64,000 nucleotides of DNA from Cavenderia fasciculata (GCF_000203815.1 NW_004457729.1:4092674-4156673), one strand, 5' to 3'; positions 12,317 to 26,232 are shown, counted from the first letter of the stretch. Program-made: numbers and translations. Notes: generated from the sequence alone by a model not told the origin.

Positions 12317-15300
12317 ATGATGATCATCATAGTAAACTATAATCGATACAATAATTTATTGATACTATTTTTAATATTATTTGTAATTACATCATCTTTC
12401 CATTGTACTACTGCTATATCACAACCAACAACAACAACCACTACTGCAACTTGTAAATCACCAACAGGTGATTCAGTACAATGGTGGTTTATAAAGAAAC
12501 TACCCTATTCAAACCAATATATTTATATTGATAACGATTCAAAAACTGTATGTATTGATCCATCTGGTTTTATATTTTATTTTATTTATTTATTTATTTA
12601 TTATTGTCAATCTAGATTCAATTTCAAAATGATTTAAGTGATGATCAATCAAGTTTGGCAAGAACATTATCTCAACTTTCTCAACAACAACAACAACAAC
12701 AATTGAATGGTGGTGGTGGTGGTGGTAGTGATCAAAATGATAATAGCGATTATTATTATTACTTTTATAATAATGAATTTCAAAACTTGAATAGTAATGA
12801 TAGAACCAACTTTCCACTACCAGCTGATAAATCAACTATTCAACCATCAACCGTTTATAGTTCATCAAAAGGAATAGTAATATTAAACAAACCACCATTA
12901 CAGAATAATAATACAAATAAGACATTTTCAGGAGCTTATATAGTTCATTCTCTATCAAGATTTCCTCAATTGACCACCACCACTACAAATTCATTTAAAA
13001 CACCAATTACACATCCAAATGGTACATGGTTTCCAACCGACTATTACCTCTCTCCACTTTCACCTTCACCGAGTTCATCGTACGGTCATTCACTTGTTTG
13101 TACATCATTTAAAGACTATGAAGATGTACGATATCAAATTCAATCAATCTATCCATACATTTACATGACCAATCTCAACCTACCATTCAAAGACCCACTC
13201 CTAAAGTCTACATTTAATTCACTCTTTTATCCCACCTATCCACCAAAATCATTGTATCTCAAACCCGATGCTATTAAGCTTCAATCGCTCTCTAGCCGAG
13301 ATGATAATGGTGATCGCGATCCCAACTCATCCATTTCGATTACTAGTTCGATAAAATGGGGTGGGGCATCAATTTGGCATTCATCAAATACTATAAACTA
13401 TATCTCTATACCTGTATGTTACAATTTAGATATATATATATATAAATAATTAACAATTATCATTTTTATTTAGAGTAAATATAAAAATCCATTACCAACA
13501 AACAATGGTAAAAATTCAACGATGGTATCATCTCCGATTACACATGTTATAAATTCACAAAAATTGCCAGGTGATTTGGTGACTAGATATAGAATAGATA
13601 GTGATAAATCACAATGGGATACAAGTGTTGATAAAGGTATATTTGGTGTTTCTACAATACAATCTTTATCTTGTATTGGTGATTATGATCAAAATATTAA
13701 TTCGGTAAATATATAAAATAATTATTATAATCATTTTGTACATTTGATTGACCCTTTCTATCTTTCTTTTTTTAGGCCAATGGAGAATTAATGATATGTA
13801 TAAATAATTCTATATTATCATCACTATTAAAATCAATGATTGTTAATTTAAATCCAATTCAATGTCATAAAGGAACTCCGTCGCCGACTTTATCAAACTG
13901 TACAAAACCAATAACAACATTAAATAGATTATTTAATTTTAATGGAAAGATTGGAATGAATATAAATGATTTAAAATCTTTGGACAATGAACTGATAACC
14001 TATTTTAAAGAGTTGCAATACAATATAGGTCAACCATTTTATTTGATGGAATCTACAAGTCTATTGGTTTATAACCCATCTATTGGTTGTAATCAACAAG
14101 ATGATCAAGATGGATCGGAGTTTGATATAATTGGTCAATTGGTACAAGTTAGAGGATGTAAATTGATGGATTCAATCTTGGAAACGAGTGTTTTTAGACT
14201 ACAAGATGCAGTGGTTTCATTTAGAAAAGAGTATTTACCAAAGATTAAAGTCCTTTTAAATGATCCCAGCTACTTGGTTTCAATTCATTACCATTCCCGT
14301 ATAATCACATTTCAAAGCATACAGAATGCAAAAGATTCAACAAGATTTGATTTGATTCTAGACAACAAATCACCTTCTCAAAGAATAATATTAATCTATA
14401 AAATATTAATATCATTACAACAAATATCAGAATCACTAGACAAGAGCAACTTGAAAAGATCAACAATAATCATTAATATTGACCATGATTATAATAGTGC
14501 AACCATCAATAATGATAAAGAGACAACATTTCAAATTCAAGGTATCAATCAATTCTTTCAATCCTATTCTCTTTATTTATTAAAACGTCTATGTCCATCG
14601 ATAATGACCAAAGATGATGAATCATCACTCAACAACAATAATAACAACAACAATAACAAACCATCAACAAAAGAACCACTAAGACAAGCACTTATCAATA
14701 TAGTTGCAATCAAATTGTTTAGATTGATATTTCCATTTATGGAATCATCTATGATTGGTACTTTTAACAATGGTTTGGATGGTTATGAATCAGATGGTGA
14801 TATTATCGAAGAAGACTATGGATTGTATTCATCAGAACGTATTACAACCTTTTTATTGGACCTTGTTCAAGACAATCAAGAACAATCAGACTATTACAAA
14901 ATCGCCTACAACAATAACAAAAAGATTACTAGAGTCCCCTTTTCAACGTTTTTGAATATGTTGTCCTCATTTCAGTCAACTTTGCAACCAGCCTCTTCCA
15001 ATATTCATCAATTTATTGATAATGTTGTCATTCGATACCTTTCATTGCAACCAGAATATAGAGGAGTCGATTTACAATCGTCAATGGCTCACATTAAATT
15101 TTCAAACAATATTTATCAATGTGATTATTGTACAGTACCTCCTTTTATTAAAGATTCATTTTACGATAGTTTTAAATATTGTCTCAAAAGTACAAATCCC
15201 TCCAAATCGACACTAGAAGATCTTGGAAAGGCTCTGTCTGGTTGGGTTGGTAATGACCAATACATTGTTACATTGCTTAGTGACTTTTCATCACCCAACA

Positions 15301-18300
15301 ATAATCTACAAAGAGGATTAAAACTATTAAAACATTTAATTGGTTGGAGTCTTGGGGAACATTGTGACTATTTTGGAGTGTTTGGTGGTCATCCTTGGAC
15401 TCCTCGTGGTGTTGTCCTCCTCACTTCTAGTTTATCAAGACTCATTGGATTTGCAAATGAAACGATCAACTATCCCGGTGAATTGGTAAAGACCTATTAT
15501 ATACCATGGATGAATGAAAGAGTTCAAGCTCCTCAAACTCAATCTGGTATTGGAATTGTAGTGGTTGACAATTTAATTTGTAGTTTTGGACAATACACAC
15601 TTCGAGAATTTAAAGAAAATGGTGGACGTGTTTTATTGCAATCATGTCCTCTTGCTCCCATCATTTCAACTATTAAATACCAAAAATCACCCTACTCATG
15701 GAATTCAACCACCATTACCATTAGTGGGTTTTCTCTTTTGACCTATTCATTTCCATCTACAACTCATATTCAACTAAAACTTACCAAAGAGAATGATAAA
15801 AGATCTCTGTCATCTTTGGTGGATTGTCAAGTTGGAGTTGATTTGGATTTTGATGATACTCAAGATACCATCATCTGTCAAGTGCCTGGTGGTTATGGAA
15901 ACTATACAATTGATATTGTAAAAGATGGCTTTAATTTTAAATCAATGTCACGTTTTAATAATCAAAACAACTATGGCAACGGTGATTCGATTGAATATAG
16001 ATCAACAAATTCTTTTAAATTCTCTTATTCTCGTCCAGATATTATATCAGTCACCTCAATGTCCTATCCACTTGACAACTATGGTACTGATATAACAATA
16101 AGAGGTATTAATCTTTTTAGAGATGCCAACAATCTTGGTAATCTAAAACTATCTCTTGAAAATAATAATCATTTTAAAATTCAAATTCCAATTTTAAAAT
16201 TTGAAAGAATTAAAAATCAAGATTATCTTTATTTTAAATCAAATGGTTCTGGTGAAAATAAGTATGTAAAAAAAAATATAGAAATAATATAATATAATAT
16301 ATTTATATTTATTAATTTTTTTTATTTAGTTTAATAATTTTAAAAATTGATAATATTATTATAATTAGAGATTATATTGGTAATTCAAAGATTAATTTTA
16401 AAATACCAATTATAAAGAATATAACTATTGGTAATATATCAAGTAATACATTATCATGTAATACAGGTGATATATTAACTATTAGAGGTGAATCATTTGG
16501 ATCAAGTTTAAATACACCCATTTCAGTCATGATTGGAAATACAATATACTTGTCAAATCAACAATACAATTCTTCACTGATTCAATGGATTAATAATAAT
16601 CAAATTAATGTTATTTTACCATCTGGTATTGGTCGAAATCAAAAATTAAGATTAGAAATTAATGGTCAACTTGCCATAATACAACAACAAACCAAAAATA
16701 ATAATAATCAAAATAACTCAAGTTTATTTATTAATTTTAATTCACCAAGAATAGAATATTTGGTACAAAAACCAAATAGTATTAGTACATTGCTTGGAGG
16801 AATTGGATGGATCATTGGTAAAAATTTCGGTTCAATCATGGATACAATACCATTGGTAACCATTTATGATGGAACCGTAGAATTGGATTGTGATTATTAC
16901 AACAATAACAATTTTAATCCATTATCATTATTACCAAATGATTTAAAATTGACATACAACTATGAAATATTGGAATGCCAAATACCACCTGGTATAGGAG
17001 ATGATATAAGACCTCTTTTGGTTGTTGGTGGATTGGAATCAAATTTACCTAGTCAAACCATTCGATACAACCAACCAACTCTAGAATCAATATCAAGTTA
17101 TAGTGGAGATACAGGTGGCACTGAAATTACAGTCAATGGCAGAGACTTTGTACCAAATGAATTATTATCAAATGATTTGGTCGTGGATAATAATAATTTA
17201 ATATCTGGAGATATAAATTATAGTAACATTAAAATAATATCAAATAATCAAGATGAAATTTCATGTCGTTCTGTCAATTGGTTGACTTCACAAAAGGCAT
17301 CATGTATTATTCCACCTGGTATTGGAAAGAATTTCCAATTCCAAGTGATTGTTGGTTATCAAAAATCAAAACCCAATAGATCACTGTTATTTTCATTTAA
17401 TCAACCAATCATCAACTCTATAAGTAGTAGTAATACGTGTGGAAGTGAAATTACCATCAATGGAATGAATTTTATTCCGATGGGATACCAACAACAATCA
17501 TCGTATATCTCTAGTGATAGCAATTTTGTAAAGATTGGTAATAAGCTATGTGATGACATTGTTTGGATCGATGATACAACTATTATATGTCAATCACCAC
17601 CTGGTCTTGGAAATAATATAAATGTCGATATTTTAATTGGTGATCAACCTCTGGCCATCCCCTTCAACTCCTTTTCATATTCTCCACCAATCATATTTGG
17701 AAATCAATCCTATAATTGTCCAACCATTGGTAATAATCGTATAACTATTATTGGTGAAAATTTTATCCCCTCCATCCTCCTCAAAAATAATAGTAATAAT
17801 AATAATAATAACAAATCAACAATTAAAATTGATAATAGAGAATGTTTGGAAATTAAATGGATAGATTTTAATAGAGTTTCATGCTTGGTACCAAATGGAG
17901 AAGGTTATGATAAATCTATTATTGTAACTGTTGGAGGACAGTCTTCAAGTGGAAATAACAAATTATTTTCTTATCTTGCTCCCATTATCTATTCAATCAC
18001 TCCAAACAAAATTAAAAATCAACAACAACAACAAAAACAACAACAACAAAATAATCAACAACAGATTATTACAATTGTTGGTGATAATTTTGGAATACAA
18101 CCACAAGTTTTTATACAAGGAGAAGATGGTACTTTATTAAATTGTACTGTATCATCAAAAAGAGATGATAGAATTATTTGTTCTATTCCAAAAGGGATTG
18201 TAAAGAATTCATTACAACCTATAGAGACACTGGTATACCAGGTTACAGTTGGTGCAATGGACGGAAGAAAAAGTCAACCACTAGAATTTACATATATTGG

Positions 18301-18861
18301 AGCACCAAAGATTTATTCCGTTCAGCCAAGTAGAGGATCAATAGTAGGTGGCTATCCAATTACGATTAATGGTAATTCGTTTATTGAAGGAACACAATTA
18401 TCTGTATCATTTAATGATAGAACCATTGGTGATGATCAAATGGTAGAGCAATCAAACTCTAGGATCATATTTAAAGCATCGTCTGGTGGTGGTTCCAATA
18501 TTCAAGTTTATGTAGTCGTTAAAATGGGTGAAGAAGAATATCTAAACAGTAATGAAAATAGAGAATTTAGCTTCAATGCGCCAATAATAAGATCCATATC
18601 ACCAAACAAGGGAAATAGCAGATCAAAGATTAAAGTAGAAATTAAAGGATCAGATTTGGGAACACTAGACTCTTCTAATGTTACCATTGGTGGAATACCT
18701 TGTACTGATCCAATTTATTCAAAAGATTCTACATCTCTCAAATGTTTGGTTCAACCATCAAACAAATTGGGTAAAAAACAAGTCAAAGTGGAATTTAAAG
18801 GTCAAATTTCAAATTTAAATATTCAATTTACACATCAAGATTATAATGATAACATTTATGA

Positions 18862-18896
<35 letters not shown>

Positions 18897-20729
18897 ATAA
18901 TGGTGAAGAATATACATCAACACCAAAACCAACCAATACTCCAACTCCAACACCTAAACCAACAACAACAAAAAAAGAAGAAGCAAGAATTGATGGTAAT
19001 ATATTCCATGATGCCAATTTTAATAACCTATTTGACAAGGGAGATGATCCGATGGTTAATGTTAATATTTCATTGATTGATGATCAAGGAATACCTAGAT
19101 ATACAACACAATCTACTCGATCTGGATATTATTCATTTACATTGGCAGTTGATAGTAGATATAATTTTAGACTTTTGGTAGATCAACCACTCTTGAAACC
19201 ACCATCAGATACATTTAATTCAGAATTTCAAGAAATTGGTTATATAATTCCAATTAATTATATTCCTGTCTATATTTATTCAAACACTACTTATATTAAT
19301 ATTAATATTGCTATATTTTCAAAATGTATGTAAAAAAACAAAACAAAAAAAAAAAAAGTAATAATTTATTAATTATTATTTTTAGCATCATTGGATTGTG
19401 TTGGTAGTTTAATATCAGATAGAAATCAAACCTTAAATTTACAATATGGAGTATTTGATTTAACCTATTTTGATTGGAAATCTTCAATGGTTAAATATTT
19501 TGTTTTCCCTCAAATTTGTAATGTTCTTTTAATTGATGATACTATCATTAGAATTAGATATAGTATGTAAAACATAAAAACAAACCAAAATAATTAATTT
19601 ATTTTTATTTATTTATTTATAGAAACAACATTAAATATAACATTATTTTATGATAATAATATGAATGGACAAATTGATAATGATGAAAAGATTGATTATT
19701 CAAATGATAAATTTATATTGACAGTACAGTCACAAATGAATGGTAAAAATGTAGTACTATCCTATAACACTACAATATTTTCAACCAATCATATCATCTA
19801 TGTACCAGGTGATTCTGTACTTTCATTGGTTAGAATTTATAATAATCTATTTAATCAATCTTCGTCGTCATCGTCGTCGTCGTCGTCGTCACAACATCTG
19901 TCGCCATTATCATCACCAAGTAATATTACAATACCAACAGTAAACAACAAGGTGATACCAATTGCAAGTCCAACCCTTCAAACCACAACATTTGTTCAAT
20001 TTGGAGTATTTAGAGTACCAAATAATCGATCAACCATATCATTTAAAGTTGTCTATGGTAATGTCAATGGTGGTAATGTCAATGGAGGTGGTGGTGGTGG
20101 TAGTGAACAAATATTAAATCTTTCCTATGGTAAATATGAAAGTTCATTTTTCAACTCTGCAGGTTGGTTCCAATCTCTAAACAAAAATGCAACCATTAGT
20201 TTTAAACTAAGTAATCCCAATCAAGCAGTTGCTATTTCTACCACACCAAACCCAAATATCTTTTCTTTTAATCCATCTTTAAAACATTCAGTCATGTCTT
20301 TTAAATTAAATCCTTCTTCTTTAATTTTTATTGAAATATTTGATCAAAGTATGTAAAAACAAAACAAAGATAAATTTTAAAATCTTTACTAATTTATTTA
20401 TTTATTTATTTATATGATAAGAATTATTTGAAAATATTCAAGTACCATATAATGGTGGTATTATTAATATTAAAAGACATTATCAAAATATACCAATATT
20501 CTATTTAAACCTAATAGAAATGAATTGTTATATAAACAATGACACTGATACAATGATACATTGTGATGTACCACCGTACAATGGTGGATCAGTTACAAAA
20601 TCTATTACATTAAAATGGAATAATATCATTCTTTATGCAAATTATTATCTAACCTATGGTAATAATAATAATGAAAATGGTGATTATAATAGTAATAGCA
20701 ATAATAATAATAATCAGTTTGATGAATAA
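12317..20729 (+). CDS. Giant secreted DNase II / IPT-TIG / SdrD-B protein (paralogue of the divergent neighbour)
   Basis: Eight exons were spliced by eye: 12317-12547, 12616-13413, 13474-13704, 13776-16261, 16330-19325, 19386-19562, 19623-20348, 20422-20729. They close in frame to 2650 residues. A hydrophobic signal peptide (about 1-35) and Thr-rich linker precede a DNase II domain (about 46-430) with SVQWWFIKKLP, VHSLSRFP, YGHSLVC and SCIGDYDQN. The second catalytic HxK position reads DKSQW, so His is replaced. A middle block (about 430-1040) has no family I know. About ten IPT/TIG repeats follow (about 1045-2075), then a Pro/Thr linker, an SdrD-B-like domain (IFHDANFNNLFDKGD, about 2133-2185), a second similar segment (FYDNNMNGQIDNDE, about 2310) and a short tail. 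There is no C-terminal membrane anchor. Probably a secreted matrix or binding protein (inference). Confidence 0.8.
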
Positions 20730-20844
20730 AAAAATAAATAAAAAAAATCTCTTTCTTCGAAAATAGCTTTTTAATACAATCATTCTACTCCGACCTTTGT
20801 CAAATAATCATAGAGGGGATAAAGTTATATTATGAATTCTTTAG

Positions 20845-22994
20845 ATGTACAACAAAAGAAGCTATGAATTAGATGATGCTCAGATTGCTGCTCTATTGGC
20901 AAACGTGGGTAGAAATTATAGTCAACAACAACAACAACAACAACAACAACAGCAACAACAACAACAGCAACAACAACAACCTAGTTCAACGCTGGTAGAA
21001 ACTAGTTTATCACCACTTAAGCAAACTAGAAGAATACAACCAAATCAAGTACCTTCCTCTACTACCACTACTTCTTCTTCTTCTTCTTTGCTAGAGATCA
21101 ATCCAATCTTTCAAAATGCATCACCCATCACATTGACTACTTCTTCTTCAACCTGTGCTTCACCAGACAAAAAAAGAGATAGAGATGACCAACAAGATGA
21201 TCAACTCACAGCAGTCATGTCTTCAATAAGTTTATCAACAACAAGGAAACCAAAGAAAAAGAGAAAGATACCAATGTTATTAATTGAACTAGGTCCATTG
21301 TCCTTTTTGATTAATACTCCACCATCCCTTATCGCTCCATTTTATTTTCAGCTGACCAATTGGTTGGCTATTGAAAAATCAAACTCGAATCAAAGTAATA
21401 ATAATAATCGCTCATTTCAACTCTGTGAGCAAAATATAAAACAATTGGAACAACGTAAGACAAAAATATATAGATTCAATAGGTAATCAATAATTAATCA
21501 TGTTTTTTTTTTTTTAAAGATTGTGAATCGCCAAAACTACTTGTAGATTATATAAACAGTATTGAAAATAGATCAAAATTGATTGAACAAATGAATACAA
21601 TCAATTCATTATTGTTTTTCGATAATGTAACCGATGAATTGTTGGACCAACCAAACAATAAGATTTTGAAATTACAAAAAGAACTTTGGTGGGTAAAGAC
21701 TGTGAATAAATGGTTTTCGAAAAAGCAAGACAACAAAAAAAAGACCAACCATAGCGATTGGACACCACTAAAGAAATGGTTGGCATTGTTGGTTGTCGAG
21801 TTGTGGTATAGATTCGTTTGGGCAAGACACACACAATTGGTTTACAATCAATTAAAAGGTGATGGTATTCATATTGACCAACATAAACATTCACATGTTT
21901 TCAATCAAAAAGATGTCATCAATCTTTTTGATTTGGGAATTAAAAAAAAGGAATCTGATTCTTCTTCTGATGATGATGAAGAGGAGGAGGAAGAGGAAGA
22001 TGAAGATAAAGATTTTAATGTAAATAATATTGTACTAGAGAATAATAATACAAAAAATAATAATAATAATAATAATATAACCAAAGAATGTCAATTGTTG
22101 GACAAGGATGAGGAAGAGGATGACGATGATGATGAAGATGATGAAGATGATAAAATTCAAGAGGATGAAATCAGTACTGAAGATGCAGGAGGAGACCAAC
22201 TTGAACAAAACTTTCAAATGGTACCAAAGGTTGTTTCATTATTTTTTAATCACCCTTCAATGACAGAGACCATAAATGACATTGAAGCAGAGTTTTGGGA
22301 AAATGGAGAGTGGAATATCAAAAAGGCTTTTGAAACATTCAGTCATATCGTTCACAGATATCATAGAGATAGTAAAACCCTCTCTAAATTGACGTATGCC
22401 GAAATTCACGAAGCAATTCATTCTTGCTACTCGAATACCTACATCAAATTTATCAATTTACTTGGAATCGACACCAAAGGAACAAATGATCATTTGTGGC
22501 ATTGGGCAGTTGACAACACTCGAGGTCCGAGCCAGGTGCTAGAGTTTGTAGACATGGTATTTACACAACAATTTAAACACCTAACACATAATGGAGAGAT
22601 ATCACACACGCACCACTTTTACAATCTCTTTCCTTCATATTCAGAGATCAAGATACCAATTCACCCAATAGGTGACTACCATCATTCAATCAAGAGTCGT
22701 CTCATCAAACAGGGTATCTTTAATACAGAGGTTGAAAAGATCGTAGAAACTCTTGATAGATTGGTAGAAGAAAAACAATTATTGGTTGGCAATTTAGAAA
22801 AATTGCAATCTTCCTCCTCCTCCTCCTCTTCTTCCTCGCAACAACCATCTTCTTTTGTTAGCAAAGATATATTTAAAAGCATAATCGAAGATCAAACTGC
22901 CAGACAGAGATATTTGGATCAGTTGATTGAAACATTGAAAAGAGAATACCACAGACTGACCAAAACTATAGATGACGATGGTGAAAATAAATAA
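20845..22994 (+). CDS. Unknown protein with Gln tract and acidic region
   Basis: Two exons, 20845-21454 and 21520-22994, join in frame to 694 residues. The donor is the GTAAGA at 21455, because the downstream GTAATC would put a stop just after the junction. The N-terminal part has a long Gln tract and a Lys/Arg-rich stretch (TRKPKKKRKIP) that could be a nuclear signal. The middle is Trp-rich and looks globular (WWVKTVNKWF, WLALLVVELWYRFVWARH). An Asp/Glu-rich tract around residues 340-430 separates it from a second globular part (AEFWENGEWNIKKAFETF, LWHWAVDNTRGPSQVLEFV). The end is coiled-coil-like. I recognise no domain. Its start lies 115 bp after the stop of the giant TIG gene. Confidence 0.72.
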
Positions 22995-23131
22995 ATAAAT
23001 ATTTCTGGGTAGAATCTATATTGTTTAAAAGTAGATTTTGAATGTTCCAAATTTTTGGGGGTGATGATCGTTGCAAAGTTTTTTTATAATATTATTACTT
23101 TAATTCTCATCAATCGATTAGACTGACCAAA

Positions 23132-23139
23132 ATGGATCA

Positions 23140-23172
<33 letters not shown>

Positions 23173-25500
23173 CGATGATAATGAACAATCTATTGTAACA
23201 TTATTACATAGCTACGGTGTCGGATCAGCAAGATACCTATCTTTCATTCCTACCAACAACAACGCAATCAATATATGTCCTACAAGTCATGATCCCAACA
23301 ACTCAATACAAAATGAAATTGATCCTTCTTCTAACCATTTGATAACTTTATCAATTGGTAGCTCTGTTTCAGTGTGGAACGTTCAGTCTCAACAAAGATT
23401 GTTATTCAAAAGGTTACATCAAGATATTATTACTTGTCTGATTAATCTCTCTCATGTATCACCTTATTCTTCTTCATCATCATCATCATCTTCTTCTTCC
23501 TCATCATCTTCTTGTAAACCAATGTATATTAGTGCATCATATAGTGGAGAGATTGGTGTATGGGATAAGAGTTGGAACAAAATAGGCTTTTATAGGTTAC
23601 CTGAAAGAAAGTCAATCAAAGTGATGCATCTATCTGTACATCCCTTGATTCAAATAATAGACAATCAAGAAGAAATCGAATCAATCAACATTGCAGTGAG
23701 TAGTGAAGCTGCAAATTGCACAATCTTTATTATCAACTACAATCTCTCGTCCTCTTTATTTAAGTTGGTATCTATTCAAGAAGGATTAAACTTTTTTGCA
23801 GAGATTAATCAAGAAAATAAATTGGTAACAATCCAACAGAATGTTGGAAAGGCTGGTTTCGAACATGATAGAACAGAACATATAGAGGATGATAAAGTGT
23901 CTTTGGTAGTCTATCAAGGCGTTGGTACTATGGAAAGTCCGGCAAGAAAAAAGTATCAATTTACATTTGACTCTCCACTTGGAGTTGAATGCGCTGTCGT
24001 TGTCAAGAACAAGAGTATATCCAATCAAATGGCTGTTGTCATTGGTAGAACAATAGCTGTCATGGATACTCTCAACGCACAATGCTTGTGGCGAGTAAAA
24101 TGTGAGGGTCATGGTGTAATTAAAGACATCATATTCGACGGGGCCACCCTTATCGTTCCCAATTCATCCAAACTTTTGGTATATCAATTTGGTATTAACC
24201 ATCCAATACAAACTATCAAATCAGAGCATGGTGCCGTTTACGCTCTTCAGTGGGCAATCAGAAATCAAAGAATATGGATATTTGATGAAGCTGGTGTTCA
24301 TAATATATCAATGATCAATAATAATAATCAAAATAATCAAAATAATCAAAATATTAATAATAATGATAATAATTTAGTTGATAGTTTTAAATTAATTCAT
24401 TATCAAATAACATGTTGTGGAGTAGATTTTAACCATGATGCATCGATGGTTGCAGGTGGAGACTTTTTTGGAAATTTATTAATTTGGTCATCAAGAGATG
24501 ATAATATTGGAGAAGCACCGATCAAAACCCATTCTTTTGGTATTCCTATTAGATGTTTGACTTGGTCATTAAATCAAAAAGAGGATAGAAACATTATAAT
24601 GGTTGGAACAATGGACGGAGGTTTAATGTGCTTTGATTTTATTAAAGAGGAATCGTGCTTGATTGCAAATTTAGATAATGATGCTATCACTTGTTTGCAA
24701 TGGGGAGGTAGCAACAGAGATTTACTAGCAGCTGGCACTACTGGTGGTAATCTATATCTCTTTCAATACAACCAAGAGACAAACACCTTTAAATTGCTTT
24801 GGAGAAAATTGGCGCACAAACCACATATTGGCAAGGAACAAGATCTCAAGTTTGGTTCAATCAACAAATTTGCAGAAATTTGGTCACTCACCTTTTCACC
24901 ACCATATCAACATGACGACAACAACAATATAATGATTGCTACCTGTTCAGAAGATCAAACCACAGCTATTTGGGAATTGGAGGAACAAGAAAAAGAACCT
25001 TGTCAGAGTATCAAGGTTTTGACAGGACATTCATTAGCAGTAACATGTGTTGATTGGATACATACCAATGAGATGGGAAACATTTTAGCTACTTGTGCAG
25101 ATGACCATACCATAAGAGTATGGAAAACATCAACAACAAACGTTGAAAATTGGGAAGAGATTGGAATATTCAAAACTACAGATGATGTGGGAGAGTGGCA
25201 CACTGTCACCTACCTTTCACTTATTGAATGTGAGAATGGTCGAGTAGTAGTGGCATGTTCAACACAAAATGGATGGTTATTCATTTTTGATCTCAAATCA
25301 ATGACAAAAGTGTTTTCTAAAAGAATTCATCTTGGGTCAATTGAAGGTCTAAAATGGAATAGATTAAAAAATAGAGTAAGTAAAAAAACAAAAAAAAAAA
25401 ATACATCAACTTTAGAATATTAAATCTTTTTCTTTTTTTTTTTTAGATTGCATCTTGTGCTAGTGATTGTTTAATACATGTTTATTCATTCAATAAATAA
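23132..25500 (+). CDS. WD40-repeat protein, unassigned
   Basis: Exon 1 is 23132-25375 and a short exon 2 is 25447-25500, together 765 residues. Several WD40 repeats are visible, such as LITLSIGSSVSVWNV, YSGEIGVWDKSW, MVAGGDFFGNLLIW, TCSEDQTTAIWEL and TCADDHTIRVWK. The final blade IASCASDCLIHVY is coded by exon 2. The length suggests two beta-propellers. An Asn tract opens the protein, and Ser-rich and Asn-rich loops interrupt blades. It is a likely scaffold; I could not match it to a named family. It converges on the BRC-motif gene, with only 33 bp between the two stop codons. Confidence 0.8.
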
Positions 25501-25533
25501 ATATTGTAAAATAATTTAGAAAATAGGTTTCCA

Positions 25534-26079
25534 TTATTTATCTTTTGGTGAAGATGGTTGTTCTTTATGAAAAGGTAACGTCAAATAGTTTAAAACATCA
25601 TTATACATTTGTTGAATCTTTTCAATTTCTTTTTCCTCTTGTTCATCTTGTTTGTTGTTGTTATTGATTGTATTTCCACCAGATATCATTTCAAATGCCT
25701 TTGATAGTTTATCGTTTGATATTCTAATAGGTTTACCAGCACATGTTTGAAATGAACTCTTTGATTTGTTATCATTTTTGTTTCTTTTCTTTAAGTCATC
25801 TTGGTCATCATCTTGTTGTTGTTGTTGTTGTTGATAATAAGATGATATAGTTTCATCGTCTTGTTGTTCATCATCATCATCATCATCATTTCTTTGTCTT
25901 GATCTCTTTGGAGTGGATTTCTTATTTATATCAGCAACTTGACTTTTATCATCATCTTTGATTGAACCAAACGGTTGTTTTGTATTATCCATTTGAGATA
26001 CATCTATTTTCTTGTTACTTGATTCAGATGGAAACAAACAAAGAAGATGTTGAGAAGAAGATTCATCGTTGTCATCCAT
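25534..26079 (-). CDS. Small acidic protein with one BRC-repeat-like motif
   Basis: Intronless, 181 residues, ATG at 26077-26079. Most of it is low complexity: an Asp run, Gln run and Lys/Asn stretch, with a basic TPKRSRQR segment that may be a nuclear signal. Around residues 112-133 it carries FQTCAGKPIRIS followed by NDKLSKAFEMI. This fits the BRCA2 BRC-repeat pattern F-x-T-A-x-G-K-x-hydrophobic-x-I-S-x-x-x-L-x-K-A, with Cys at the usual Ala. BRC repeats bind RAD51, so a recombination-linked role is possible (inference). No other BRCA2 domain is present. The C-terminus looks like a short helix. Confidence 0.6.
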   Translation of the reverse strand: MDDNDESSSQHLLCLFPSESSNKKIDVSQMDNTKQPFGSIKDDDKSQVADINKKSTPKRSRQRNDDDDDDEQQDDETISSYYQQQQQQQDDDQDDLKKRNKNDNKSKSSFQTCAGKPIRISNDKLSKAFEMISGGNTINNNNKQDEQEEKEIEKIQQMYNDVLNYLTLPFHKEQPSSPKDK

Positions 26080-26232
26080 TTTAATTATTAAAAGTCTGAA
26101 TGATCCACAACAAAAGAAACAAAGTTGGTGAAAAAATTTAAAAAGGAGTTGGGGATTTATTAATAAATGAATTGCGTTTTAAAAAAAAGATATAATATTA
26201 TTATTAATTAATTATTATTTTAAATTATTATT

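Noticed and set aside
23045-23060. CArG-like string CCAAATTTTTGG upstream of the WD40 gene
   Set aside because: The A/T core is eight bases long, not six, so it does not fit the SRF consensus.
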